Shown here: positions 1-6,568 of the stretch, piece by piece
How positions within the stretch are numbered: position 1 is the first letter of the stretch
Layout: every line of letters begins with the position of its first letter
DNA from: Burkholderiales bacterium
GTDB lineage: Bacteria; Pseudomonadota; Gammaproteobacteria; Burkholderiales; SG8-41
Length of the DNA: 15,765 nucleotides
Assembly (NCBI GenBank): GCA_019746155.1
Contig: JAIESJ010000111.1
Span: 1-15,765 of the forward strand
Direction of reading: 5' to 3'
Translations under genes and position numbers: made by a program
Notes under the pieces: generated by a model
The model's input: the letters and a program-made list of their open reading frames with translations, nothing else
Told to the model about the DNA's origin: nothing
Database searches by the model: none

Positions 1-369
1 CAGATGGCGAAACACGGTCAGCGCGATGCGGCGAATCGCGCGCTGGGTGACGCGGACGAACACGATGTCGCGCAGTTCGGCGAAAAGCGTGGTGGAAAGG
101 CGCAGCGCGCCGTAGGCGACGAGCAGCGCCAACGGCAGCGCCAGCACCGCCCTGGTCGCATCGAGCGAGTCGACAATCTCCTTCAGCACCAGCGGCACAC
201 CGACGTTGGCGAGCTTGGCCGCTGCCAGAAAGACCAGCGCAACGATCACCCTGCCCTTGAATTCCCACAAATAGGGCAGCAGCATCGGCACCACGCGCCA
301 TTCCCGCTGGCGGGGTAAAGCACGATCCGCCGGGGCGGCCGTCGCCGCAGAATGGGAATGGCCTATCAT
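1..369 (-). CDS. ABC exporter, ATM1/HMT1-type, N-terminal part (runs off window)
   Basis: The minus-strand frame starts with ATG at 369 and stays open to the window edge, giving 123 codons. It encodes a short hydrophilic head, then REWRVVPMLLPYLWEFKGR and a hydrophobic helix, then VPLVLKEIVDSLD and ELRDIVFVRVTQRAIRRIA. These are typical of the first membrane helices and first coupling region of half-size ABC exporters of the ATM1/HMT1 group (membrane domain followed by ATPase). The ATPase part would lie left of position 1 and cannot be seen, so substrate and ATP-binding motifs are unknown. AGGA lies about 10 nt upstream of the ATG. The promoter may be the one at 607-635, which would place the small reading frame 444-581 in its leader. 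The exporter family is fairly sure; the ATM1 subgroup is a recognition by eye. Confidence 0.8.
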   Translation of the reverse strand, partial: MIGHSHSAATAAPADRALPRQREWRVVPMLLPYLWEFKGRVIVALVFLAAAKLANVGVPLVLKEIVDSLDATRAVLALPLALLVAYGALRLSTTLFAELRDIVFVRVTQRAIRRIALTVFRHL

Positions 370-443
370 TGTCTGATAATCCTGGCCCGAGGATCGACGG
401 ACAGCATACGGGTATGGTTTTTCAGCGCGTTAGACAACATCCG

Positions 444-581
444 TTAGCGAAACGGAAAATCACGCAATCCTAACATGCGCAGTAGCGCGATTTTCGCTCG
501 GCCGGAGGAGTCGCGGCCCGGCATACAGGAAAGAAAGAGGGCAGCGAAAAACGTGCCGCCGCCCCAGCTTTCCGCTCGCAT
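444..581 (-). CDS. Candidate small protein (45 aa), unknown function
   Basis: This short minus-strand frame begins with ATG at 581-579 and ends with TAA at 446-444. The support is in its signals: a full Shine-Dalgarno AAGGAGG (590-596) sits 8 nt before this ATG, and a good sigma70-like promoter (607-635) lies just upstream. The protein begins MRAESWGGGTFFAALFLSC and ends LLRMLGLRDFPFR. It therefore has a short hydrophobic stretch (about residues 10-20) followed by a basic tail, and could be membrane-associated. A second ATG at 586-584 in another frame gives a 38-residue alternative, but only 3 nt separate it from the SD. It could instead be a leader peptide of the ABC exporter starting 75 nt downstream. 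I do not recognise a family. Confidence 0.4.
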   Translation of the reverse strand: MRAESWGGGTFFAALFLSCMPGRDSSGRAKIALLRMLGLRDFPFR

Positions 582-606
582 ACCATGGCCCTCCTTGGAT
601 AATTTT

Positions 607-635
607 ATCATAAAAATCAATTAGTTATTTTACAA
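607..635 (-). promoter_or_regulatory. Sigma70-like promoter, minus strand
   Basis: Read on the minus strand, -35 is TTGTAA (630-635, 4/6 to consensus) and -10 is TATGAT (607-612, 5/6), with a 17-bp spacer. The surroundings are AT-rich in an otherwise GC-rich window. Transcription would start around position 600, just before the SD at 590-596, and run into the small frame 444-581 and then the ABC exporter. No operator or riboswitch fold was recognised. The rest of the 370-813 gap holds nothing I can name except the ribosome binding site at 801-806 (AAGGAG) for the gene at 814. Confidence 0.5.
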
Positions 636-813
636 CGTCACCCCGCACGCAGCAGACATCGACGGCGCACCGGGAATGCTCGACCGGACTCTTGCGCAAG
701 TGTAACTTTTTGTAAAACACGAAACGATCGCGCGCGATTTGCGTTCTAATATCGTGAATAGGGTCCGCAGCGATGCAGCGTCCGGCTGAATTGTCAATAA
801 AAGGAGTTCTGCA

Positions 814-1575
814 ATGAAAACGAAACTGTCAGTCTATGTCGCTCTGGCGCTGACTGCGATGGGGGCGGGGGCGGCGGATTATACCGATACCGCGCCGGTG
901 ATTTCGTCCAAGCCCATCATCGAGCGCGTTACCGAACCGCGCCAGGAGTGCACCAATGACACCGCAGCCGTAGCACAGCCCAGGGAACGCAGCGTGGCGG
1001 CGCCGATCCTGGGCGGCGTGACCGGTGCCGTGATCGGGCGGCAGGTCGGCGGCGGCAGCGGCCGTGATGTCGCCACTGCGGCGGGCGCCGTAGCCGGCAC
1101 CGTCATCGGCGACCGCACCGCCAATCCCGACAGCAACCGCTCCTACGCCGGTGCGATAGTAGGCGGCCTGGCAGGCGCGATCCTCGGCAACCAGGTCGGA
1201 CAGGGCCGCGGCAACGCCGCGGCGACTGCAGTCGGTGCGATTGCCGGCAGCATGATCGGCGATCGCGTCGATAACCGCCAGACCGCAAGCGCGCAGCCGG
1301 TGCAGCGCTGCCGCACGGTGGAAACCACGCGTGAAGTGGTCAAGGGCTATACCGTCGTATACCGCTATGGCGGCCGGGACATCACCACCACGATGCCGTA
1401 CGATCCCGGCAAGACGGTCAGGGTCGGCATCGGCATCATCGATGGCGATCGTGACAGCGCCGCATCGCCCGCAAACATGATGGGCGGCAACGTGCGCGAA
1501 GTCAGCACATCCGCTTCTTCTACCGCCACGTCCGTCGGCGCGCCGGCGAGCGGTAATTTCACCTACCGCTATTGA
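814..1575 (+). CDS. Secreted glycine-zipper 2TM domain protein with duplicated zipper
   Basis: The 253-residue protein starts at ATG 814 behind a strong AAGGAG (801-806). Residues 1-20 form a Sec signal peptide with an AGA/AD cleavage region, so the mature protein is periplasmic or in the envelope. Two Gly/Ala-rich blocks of the Rick_17kDa/glycine-zipper type follow. The first (about 62-100) contains GGVTGAVIG and AGTVIGDR; the second (about 112-150) contains GGLAGAILG and AGSMIGDR. They are offset by 50 residues and clearly arose by duplication. A C-terminal beta-rich part (about 164-205: CRTVETTREVVKGYTVVYRY) and a Ser/Thr-rich tail ending FTYRY complete it. C46 and C166 flank the zipper blocks and could pair. 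Family members sit in or near the outer membrane and have poorly defined structural roles. It is monocistronic by context. Confidence 0.85.
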   Translation: MKTKLSVYVALALTAMGAGAADYTDTAPVISSKPIIERVTEPRQECTNDTAAVAQPRERSVAAPILGGVTGAVIGRQVGGGSGRDVATAAGAVAGTVIGDRTANPDSNRSYAGAIVGGLAGAILGNQVGQGRGNAAATAVGAIAGSMIGDRVDNRQTASAQPVQRCRTVETTREVVKGYTVVYRYGGRDITTTMPYDPGKTVRVGIGIIDGDRDSAASPANMMGGNVREVSTSASSTATSVGAPASGNFTYRY

Positions 1576-1623
1576 ACCCGCGAGGCGCGAGGCGCAACCC
1601 CTCCGCTTTTTCGCCCCCCGCGC

Positions 1624-1816
1624 TAGCAGCCTTACATGGCCGGACTTTGAGGGTCCGACAGGCTGCTAACAGCAAAACCGCCCCGTTTTATAGTCGTTTC
1701 ACCCCGGGCAACCCGCGGAGGCGAGGTTTTGGGCAGGTTTTCCGATGGCACTCTCGCTTTTTTCCCGAGGCGGCTTTGCTTAAGGAGTTTGTCGGATCCA
1801 AGTCCGACAAACTCCT
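1624..1816. repeat. Non-coding element of nested hairpins (REP/MITE-like candidate)
   Basis: This stretch, between the glycine-zipper gene and clsB, has layered dyad symmetry. On the left, TAGCAGCC (1624-1631) pairs with GGCTGCTA (1661-1668) around an inner CGGAC (1641-1645)/GTCCG (1653-1657) stem. On the right, AGGAGTTTGTCGGA (1783-1796) pairs perfectly with its complement at 1803-1816 across a 6-nt loop. Inside these, AGCAAAACCGCC (1671-1682) matches the complement of GGCGGCTTTGCT (1769-1780) at 11 of 12 positions. Both outer hairpins carry a TGTCGGA core in reverse orientation. The architecture resembles a REP/BIME unit or a small MITE. I infer mobility; the symmetry itself is seen directly. 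Confidence 0.5.
1783..1816 (-). terminator. Strong stem-loop at the clsB stop codon
   Basis: A perfect 14-bp stem with a 6-nt loop begins within the clsB stop codon (TAG at 1817-1815, minus strand). It could end the EEP-clsB transcript or protect its 3' end. It lacks a T-tract (TTAAGC follows), so it is not a textbook rho-independent terminator, and it may simply be part of the repeat element 1624-1816. Confidence 0.35.
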
Positions 1817-2981
1817 AGGTAAACTCGCGCGCCCGGCCGTAGGCGGAAATGCCGGTGAGTACGCGCGCCAGGCCGTAGCACAGCCACATCGCGCTCCGCT
1901 CCGACAGGGGTTGGTCCTTCCACCCCTCCCGCCTCACCTGATGCGCGCCGGCTTCCATCGCTACAGCCAGGCTGTGCCGCAGAACGGCGGCGAATTCCCG
2001 GTCATCGATCACCACATTGGCCTCACGCGCGAGCAGCAGGCTCAGGGGGTCGATGTTGGACGAGCCCACAGTTGCCCAACGCCGGTCGATCACCGCCACC
2101 TTGGCGTGCAGGAAACTCTTGCGGTACTCGTGGATCTCGATCCCGGCGTCGAGAAATGCGCCGTAAAGCGCACGCGAGGCGTAATGCAGCAGCACATACT
2201 CGACCTTCCCTTGCAGGAGAAGCATCACACGCACGCCGCGCGCCGCCGCCTCCATCAACGCGCGCCGGAAGCTTAAACCCGGGAAAAAATAAGAACTGGC
2301 GATCAGGATTTCGGAACGCGCCCCGGCAATCGCCGCGAGATAGGCCTCCTCGATATCGCTGCGATGGCGCAGGTTGTCGCGCACCAGGAAAGCGGCACGC
2401 TGATTGCCACGCGGCTTGCCATCGGCCTGCAACGATGTTCGATGATGCCAATCCCGTCCGAACTGCGTGAATTCGACCAGCGCCCACAGCTTCTTCACCA
2501 CCGGATGGATGTTCTTGAGCAGCGGGCCTTCGATGCGTACCGCGTAATCGAACCGCGGCGGGGTGTGACCGGGAGTATGCATATCGTCGATGATGTTGAT
2601 GCCGCCGACGAACGCAATACGCGCATCGATTACCGCCAGCTTACGGTGCATGCGGCGCAGCCGCTGCCTCTGGAAGGTCCACGGCGAAATGTCCGGCCGA
2701 TAGACAAGAAATCTGACGCCGGCGCTTTGCATCTCGGCGACAAGACCGGGATTGAGTTTTTTCGATCCGTAACCGTCGACCAGCAGGTGCGTCATCACAC
2801 CGCGCTGCGCCGCGCGCTTCAGCGCCGCCGCAATACGGCGGCCCGCGACATCATCCTCGAAAATATAGGTCTCAATGTGAATCTCATGGCGCGCCGCATC
2901 GCACTCCGCCTCCAGCGCCGGGAAATACTCGGCTCCGCTCGTGAGCAAGGTGATACGGTTGCCATCGACGAACTCGGTCAT
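1815..2981 (-). CDS. clsB: Cardiolipin synthase ClsB (phospholipase D family)
   Basis: ClsB condenses phosphatidylglycerol with another phospholipid headgroup to make cardiolipin at the inner membrane. The 388-residue protein has the two HxK(x)4D catalytic motifs of the PLD superfamily. The first is HRKLAVID (H112, K114, D119), followed by FVGGINI. The second is HAKVAVID (H292, K294, D299), followed by VGSSNIDP. Length fits E. coli ClsB (about 413). I chose ATG 2981-2979 (MTEFVDGNRITLL) because it overlaps the upstream EEP stop in an ATGA and begins where family similarity starts; an in-frame start at 3047 would add 22 unlikely residues. The EEP neighbour matches the E. coli ybhP-clsB arrangement. 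The stop codon lies at the edge of a hairpin element. Confidence 0.92.
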   Translation of the reverse strand: MTEFVDGNRITLLTSGAEYFPALEAECDAARHEIHIETYIFEDDVAGRRIAAALKRAAQRGVMTHLLVDGYGSKKLNPGLVAEMQSAGVRFLVYRPDISPWTFQRQRLRRMHRKLAVIDARIAFVGGINIIDDMHTPGHTPPRFDYAVRIEGPLLKNIHPVVKKLWALVEFTQFGRDWHHRTSLQADGKPRGNQRAAFLVRDNLRHRSDIEEAYLAAIAGARSEILIASSYFFPGLSFRRALMEAAARGVRVMLLLQGKVEYVLLHYASRALYGAFLDAGIEIHEYRKSFLHAKVAVIDRRWATVGSSNIDPLSLLLAREANVVIDDREFAAVLRHSLAVAMEAGAHQVRREGWKDQPLSERSAMWLCYGLARVLTGISAYGRAREFT

Positions 2982-3751
2982 GGGAAAACCAGCGGGATGA
3001 GCCTCAGTGTCGCCGTCAGTGCGGCATGGTCGGAGAGGCGCGCCCACGCCCGGCCGTGGTGCACGTGCGCGTGGCTCGCCTCGAAACCGCGAACGTAGAT
3101 ACGGTCGAGACGTAGCAGCGGCATCGCCGCCGGAAAGCTGCGTGCCGGAACGCCGTGTACGAGCTCGAACGCTTCATGCATGTTGAGCGGGTGCGCGAGC
3201 TCATGGGTCGCCTTGTGGCGCCAATGCCAGTCGTTGAAATCTCCGGCCACGATGAGCGGCGCATCCGCCGGCACCCAGCGCTCGATGCGCTGCCTCAGCT
3301 TTTCGAGCTGGGCGCCGCGGCTGCGCGCGGTGAGCGCCAGATGCACACAGACACAATGCAAAGGCTGCTGCCAGCCCGGAATTTCGATCTCGCAGTGCAA
3401 CAAGCCGCGCTGCTCGAAGCGATGGGAGGAAATGTCCTGGTTATCCCAGCGTGTAATCGGGTAACGCGACAGAATGGCGTTGCCGTGGTGCCCCGCGTCG
3501 TAAACCGCGTTCCTGCCGTAGGCGAAATCGTCCCACACCGCGTCGGCGAGAAACTCGTACTGCGGCACATCCGGCCAGTCCTCGTAGCGCGCAGCATGGT
3601 GCTCATGATTGCCGTGTACCTCCTGCAGGAAAACCAGGTCGCTGTCGAGTCCGCGCAGTTTGTCGCGCAACTCGTGAATCGCCATGCGGCGGCTGAACGG
3701 GGAGAAGCCCTTGTGGATGTTGTAGGTCGCGACACGCAACGTCTGGATCAC
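2978..3751 (-). CDS. Endonuclease/exonuclease/phosphatase family protein (YbhP-like)
   Basis: The 257-residue protein has the DNase I/EEP metal-dependent phosphodiesterase signature in order: YNIHKG (N11), FLQEV (E44), GNAILSRYPI, VHLAL (H137), AGDFND (D171, N173), LDRIYV (D216) and SDH (D241-H242). All expected metal and catalytic residues are present. The substrate is unknown; family members cut nucleic acids or phospholipid and inositol headgroups. It overlaps clsB by 4 bp (ATGA), as expected for the E. coli ybhP-clsB pair, so a role in phospholipid turnover is plausible but inferred. The start is GTG at 3751, because an in-frame stop lies a few codons upstream and leaves no ATG. Only a weak GAG precedes it, and a different frame ends at the same place (GTGA), hinting at coupling to something upstream. 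Confidence 0.88.
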   Translation of the reverse strand: MIQTLRVATYNIHKGFSPFSRRMAIHELRDKLRGLDSDLVFLQEVHGNHEHHAARYEDWPDVPQYEFLADAVWDDFAYGRNAVYDAGHHGNAILSRYPITRWDNQDISSHRFEQRGLLHCEIEIPGWQQPLHCVCVHLALTARSRGAQLEKLRQRIERWVPADAPLIVAGDFNDWHWRHKATHELAHPLNMHEAFELVHGVPARSFPAAMPLLRLDRIYVRGFEASHAHVHHGRAWARLSDHAALTATLRLIPLVFP

Positions 3752-3755
3752 GGTT

Positions 3756-3893
3756 TCATCTCGAAATATTTTTCAAGCAGATCAAAATCATCGAAATGCC
3801 GGCCTCGCGCAGTTCGGAAATGCCCAGTGCGCTGACACCGGTGCTACGAATAACTGCTGCTGCCGGTCCACGGGGAAAACTACAGATTAGCAT
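3756..3893 (-). other. Possible small or frameshifted coding remnant upstream of the EEP gene
   Basis: The 217-bp gap between nadA and the EEP gene contains a minus-strand frame, ATG 3893 to TGA 3756 (45 codons), with coding-like content (SALGISELREAGI). It has no visible Shine-Dalgarno. A second frame, ending in DFDLLEKYFEMKP and stopping at the GTGA that starts the EEP gene, looks equally protein-like over its last 16 codons. Together they suggest one gene end broken by a frameshift near 3785-3800, or a short leader frame. I do not recognise a family. Much of the gap has no other identifiable content. Confidence 0.22.
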
Positions 3894-3968
3894 GCACGTG
3901 CGCAGACACGCACGGCAAGTTTACTCACCGCGGATAACGGGAAACGGAAATGCCCGGTCTGGGGTGTG

Positions 3969-5066
3969 TCAGGAAACCGCAAGCATGCGGTCGAGCGCGA
4001 TGCGGGCGAGCCTCGCCTCGTGCGGCGGCACCTTGATCTGGTTGACGATCCTGCCATCGGCCAGGTTCTCGAGCGCCCACGCCAGGTGCTGCGGATCGAT
4101 GCGCTGCATGGTGGAACACATGCACACGGTCGGCGCCATGAATTGCACGACTTTGCCCTGCGGCTTGAATTCCTCCGCAATGCGGTTCACGAGGTTCAAC
4201 TCGGTACCGACCAGCCAGCGGCTGCCGGGCGCGCTGGCGGCAATGGTCCTGATGATGTAATCGGTCGAGCCGACGTAATCGGAAAGCTTGCACACCTCGA
4301 AATTGCATTCGGGATGGCTGATCACCATGCCGCTCGGGTTCTGCTGCCGCCAGCGCAGAATATGCTGCGCCTGGAACATCTGGTGCACCGAGCAATGCCC
4401 CTTCCACAGCAGGATCCTGGCCATCTTGATCTGCTGCGGCGTGAGCCCCCCCATTTCCTCGTCCGGATCCCATACCAGCATTTCCGAAAGCGGGATATCC
4501 ATCAGATAGCCGGTCCAGCGACCGAGATGCTGGTCGGGGAAGAACAGCACCTTTTCCCGCCGGGCGAAAGCCCAGTCGAGAATCTGGCGCGCATTGGTCG
4601 AGGTGCAGACAATGCCGCCGTGCTCGCCGCAGAAAGCCTTCAGGTCGGCGGCGCTGTTGATATAGGTTATGGGGGTGACGGCCTGGTCCGGATCGAGCAC
4701 CTGCTTGAGCTCGCGCCACGCCCGCTCCACTTTCGACAGGCTGGCCATGTCCGCCATCGAACAGCCGGCATTGAGATCGGGCAGAATGACCGTCTGCTCG
4801 AGCTTGGACAGAATATCGGCCACTTCCGCCATGAAATGCACGCCGCAGAACACGAGATATTGAGCATCGGTCTGTGCCGCGAGCTTGGAGAGCCGCAGCG
4901 AATCGCCGGTCAAGTCGGCGTGCTTGTAGACATCGGCGCGCTGATAGTGGTGGCCGAGAATCACCGCGCGCTTGCCGAGTCTGGCCTTCGCGGCAAGAAT
5001 ACGTTCCTGACAGGCCTCATCCTGCAGCGGCTTGAAGTGATCGAAAGCTGTCGTGGTCTCTTGCAT
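3969..5066 (-). CDS. nadA: Quinolinate synthase NadA
   Basis: NadA is a cytosolic [4Fe-4S] enzyme that condenses iminoaspartate with dihydroxyacetone phosphate to quinolinate, in de novo NAD synthesis. The 365-residue protein shows ILGHHYQ (H39-H40), FCGVHFMAE, DLNAGCSMAD (C102), KGHCSVH (C225), HPECNFEV and the PTVCMCSTM region (C315/C317). C102, C225 and one of C315/C317 are the expected cluster ligands. ATG at 5066-5064 was chosen because GGAG lies about 6 nt upstream and MQETTTAFDHFKPLQ is a normal NadA beginning; in-frame starts up to 5213 would add a tail that includes promoter sequence. nadB and nadC are not in the window, so it appears to be transcribed alone. Confidence 0.95.
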   Translation of the reverse strand: MQETTTAFDHFKPLQDEACQERILAAKARLGKRAVILGHHYQRADVYKHADLTGDSLRLSKLAAQTDAQYLVFCGVHFMAEVADILSKLEQTVILPDLNAGCSMADMASLSKVERAWRELKQVLDPDQAVTPITYINSAADLKAFCGEHGGIVCTSTNARQILDWAFARREKVLFFPDQHLGRWTGYLMDIPLSEMLVWDPDEEMGGLTPQQIKMARILLWKGHCSVHQMFQAQHILRWRQQNPSGMVISHPECNFEVCKLSDYVGSTDYIIRTIAASAPGSRWLVGTELNLVNRIAEEFKPQGKVVQFMAPTVCMCSTMQRIDPQHLAWALENLADGRIVNQIKVPPHEARLARIALDRMLAVS

Positions 5067-5111
5067 CCCGGCTCCACTCAAGGCGTAAACATGAAAGTGC
5101 AAAACATTACC

Positions 5112-5140
5112 ATAATACGACAAAAAATCCAGCCCGAAAG
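5112..5140 (-). promoter_or_regulatory. Possible nadA promoter
   Basis: In the 181-bp gap between nudB and nadA, a TATTAT hexamer (5112-5117, minus strand) lies about 46 nt before the nadA start in an AT-rich patch. The matching -35 (5135-5140) is poor, so the call rests mainly on the -10, the position and local AT richness. No NAD-linked riboswitch fold was recognised. The rest of this gap shows nothing I can name. Confidence 0.28.
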
Positions 5141-5247
5141 TGTCCCCCAAAGCCCATTTCCGCGCCTGCGTCATGGTTATTGGTCCGGCATAACAAGAAT
5201 TTATGCGCGACACGCGAAAAACTTTTGCATTGTGGACAGCGCGAAGC

Positions 5248-5709
5248 TCAAGAGGTTTCTATCGCGAGGCGCTGCGGCAATTCACGTATCGCCTCCGCGT
5301 TGCTCCACGAAAACACTTTGTCCGCCGCTTCGCGCCACCCCAGCCACTCGTAGCGCAAATGCTCTCTCGGCGCAATGCTGATCGGCTGCGGTTGCGGCAC
5401 CAGCAGACTGAACACGTGCTCGGTGTTGTGCGTGACGCCGGGCGCGTAACGATGACGCCAGCGCGGGTAAATCTCGTACCGGTTTTGCTTGTGCCAGTCG
5501 CTCAGGCGGTAGCGTGCCGCGTCCAGTCCCGTCTCCTCGTGCAACTCGCGCACGGCGGTCTGTGCCGGCGACTCACCCTCGTTCTGGCTGCCGGTCACCG
5601 ACTGCCAGAAGCCGGGCCGGTCGGCGCGCTCCAGCAGCAACACCCGCAGATCCGGGGTGCATACCACCACCAGCACCGAAATCGGGATCTTGTATGCGCT
5701 CGTGCTCAC
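5248..5709 (-). CDS. nudB: Dihydroneopterin triphosphate diphosphatase NudB (Nudix hydrolase)
   Basis: NudB removes pyrophosphate from dihydroneopterin triphosphate in folate synthesis. The 153-residue protein begins with a beta-strand segment (KIPISVLVVVCTP) and has a perfect Nudix box at residues 40-62 (Gx5Ex7REUxEExGU: GSQNEGE, then RELHEETGL). The C-terminal part (HNTEHVFSLLVPQP, HLRYEWLGWREA) matches the NudB subgroup. It follows aspS in E. coli too, and here is separated from it by the ribonuclease-barstar pair. The start is GTG at 5709-5707, overlapping the barstar stop by 4 bp (GTGA), which implies translational coupling to the inhibitor gene. The subgroup assignment relies on context plus the C-terminal pattern. 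Confidence 0.88.
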   Translation of the reverse strand: MSTSAYKIPISVLVVVCTPDLRVLLLERADRPGFWQSVTGSQNEGESPAQTAVRELHEETGLDAARYRLSDWHKQNRYEIYPRWRHRYAPGVTHNTEHVFSLLVPQPQPISIAPREHLRYEWLGWREAADKVFSWSNAEAIRELPQRLAIETS

Positions 5710-6134
5710 AGTGATAACGCAGGCAAGTCACCCGATGGATCGTCGACCAGCACGATGAAGACCCGGCCTTTCTTTTTCCAGTACCTGGCGGCGTAGTCCA
5801 GGATTTCAAGCAGCAACGAAAAATCCTCCGGCGCCGCCTGCGCAAAATCGGCTGCGTGCATCACGTTGATCACAAAGCCGGGGGCACGCCGCCATGAAAA
5901 ATCCTGCAGGCAGTCGGCCAGCGCGTCCCAGTTGGCGCCGAATGTTTCCGGAAAATCGAACTCCCGTTCACAGACCGCAAGCAGCTGCGTCTTATTGGTG
6001 ACACGCTTTAAGTCAATGTTGGACCAGGCGAGCCCGGCTTCGGTGGCCGTCTGCCGCAACGGGAACAGGGATGACGGTGTCCGGTAGACGCCCGAGCACC
6101 GTGCATTCAGCGGTTTAGGTGGGGTTGCCGTCAT
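5706..6134 (-). CDS. Barstar-family ribonuclease inhibitor
   Basis: Barstar proteins are cytosolic inhibitors that plug the active site of barnase/RNase Sa-type guanyl ribonucleases with acidic residues. This 142-residue protein carries the hallmark FGANWDALADCL (65-76). Its D70 and D74 align with barstar D35 and D39, which contact the enzyme. The domain spans about 38-133, ending in the strand GRVFIVLVDD; residues 1-37 are a poorly conserved extension. It starts at ATG 6134, overlapping the ribonuclease stop by 4 bp (ATGA), and overlaps nudB by 4 bp at its own end. Toxin and inhibitor are thus coupled. It presumably protects the producer from its own or a sibling's ribonuclease. Confidence 0.92.
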   Translation of the reverse strand: MTATPPKPLNARCSGVYRTPSSLFPLRQTATEAGLAWSNIDLKRVTNKTQLLAVCEREFDFPETFGANWDALADCLQDFSWRRAPGFVINVMHAADFAQAAPEDFSLLLEILDYAARYWKKKGRVFIVLVDDPSGDLPALSL

Positions 6135-6529
6135 TCCCTGATGCGCCTGAAGCTCTGGTAATGGTCGTCGGTATAGTAAAGCTCACCGTTTTTCCCGGCC
6201 ACCAATCTACGCGCGCCGCGGTTTCTGGCCCCCGGCGTCTTCACGGTGTACTCGCGATAGTAGCCGCGCTCGCGCTGCGGCAGCAGCTTCTCGAAGTTGC
6301 CGAACACCGCGCCGTCGCGCTCATAGGGAAAAGGCCCGCCCTGCCTGATGAGCTTGAGCGTTTCGCGCGCCTCTTGCGGCAAGTCGGTGGCCGCGACATC
6401 CGGGATGCTCTGCCTTGCTGTGGCCGGGCCGGCATCATTGCGCGCCAGGGCCGCTGGAGAACCGGAAAGTACTGCGCTAAATACCGCTGCGGCAAGAAAC
6501 GCACACCAACGCAGGATTGTTGAACGCAT
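6131..6529 (-). CDS. Secreted guanyl-specific ribonuclease (RNase Sa/barnase family)
   Basis: This 132-residue protein has a Sec signal peptide (about 1-29, ending SPAALA-RND) and a compact ribonuclease N1/T1 domain (about 49-131). The sequence parallels Streptomyces RNase Sa closely: GPFPYERDG, YYREYTVKTPGAR, NRGARR and YYTDDHYQSF. The catalytic set is intact: E93 (general base, RNase Sa E54), R104 and R108 (R65, R69), H123 (H85). It should cleave RNA after guanine and act outside the cytoplasm. The start ATG 6529 lies behind a repeat-rich AAAGG tract and 39 bp after aspS, so it probably shares the aspS transcript. Its cytosolic inhibitor is the next gene. It could serve in RNA scavenging or in killing competitors. 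Confidence 0.93.
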   Translation of the reverse strand: MRSTILRWCAFLAAAVFSAVLSGSPAALARNDAGPATARQSIPDVAATDLPQEARETLKLIRQGGPFPYERDGAVFGNFEKLLPQRERGYYREYTVKTPGARNRGARRLVAGKNGELYYTDDHYQSFRRIRE

Positions 6530-6534
6530 TTTGC

Positions 6535-6561
6535 CTTTGCGTCCTTTGTGTCCTTTGTGTC
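6535..6561. repeat. Three 9-bp tandem repeats carrying the ribonuclease ribosome binding site
   Basis: Three units of CTTTGYGTC (6535-6543, 6544-6552, 6553-6561; one unit differs by one base) fill most of the 39-bp aspS-ribonuclease gap. On the minus strand each reads GACRCAAAG, so consecutive units create AAAGGA Shine-Dalgarno-like motifs before the ATG at 6529. Changes in copy number would alter the RBS region without affecting coding frames. Confidence 0.7.
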
Positions 6562-6568
6562 AGGGCTC

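Noticed and set aside
727..738. 12-bp palindrome ATCGCGCGCGAT upstream of the glycine-zipper gene
   Set aside because: It could be an operator, but CG-only palindromes are frequent by chance at this GC content and no matching promoter boxes or second copy were found.
5067..5213. Upstream in-frame extension of nadA to 5213
   Set aside because: The extra 49 residues do not resemble NadA, and the region has an AT-rich promoter-like patch; ATG 5066 has a good SD.
3966..5381. 471-codon open frame on the plus strand
   Set aside because: It is antisense to nadA and part of nudB, both of which have unmistakable motifs; the product is His/Arg-rich with no domain pattern.
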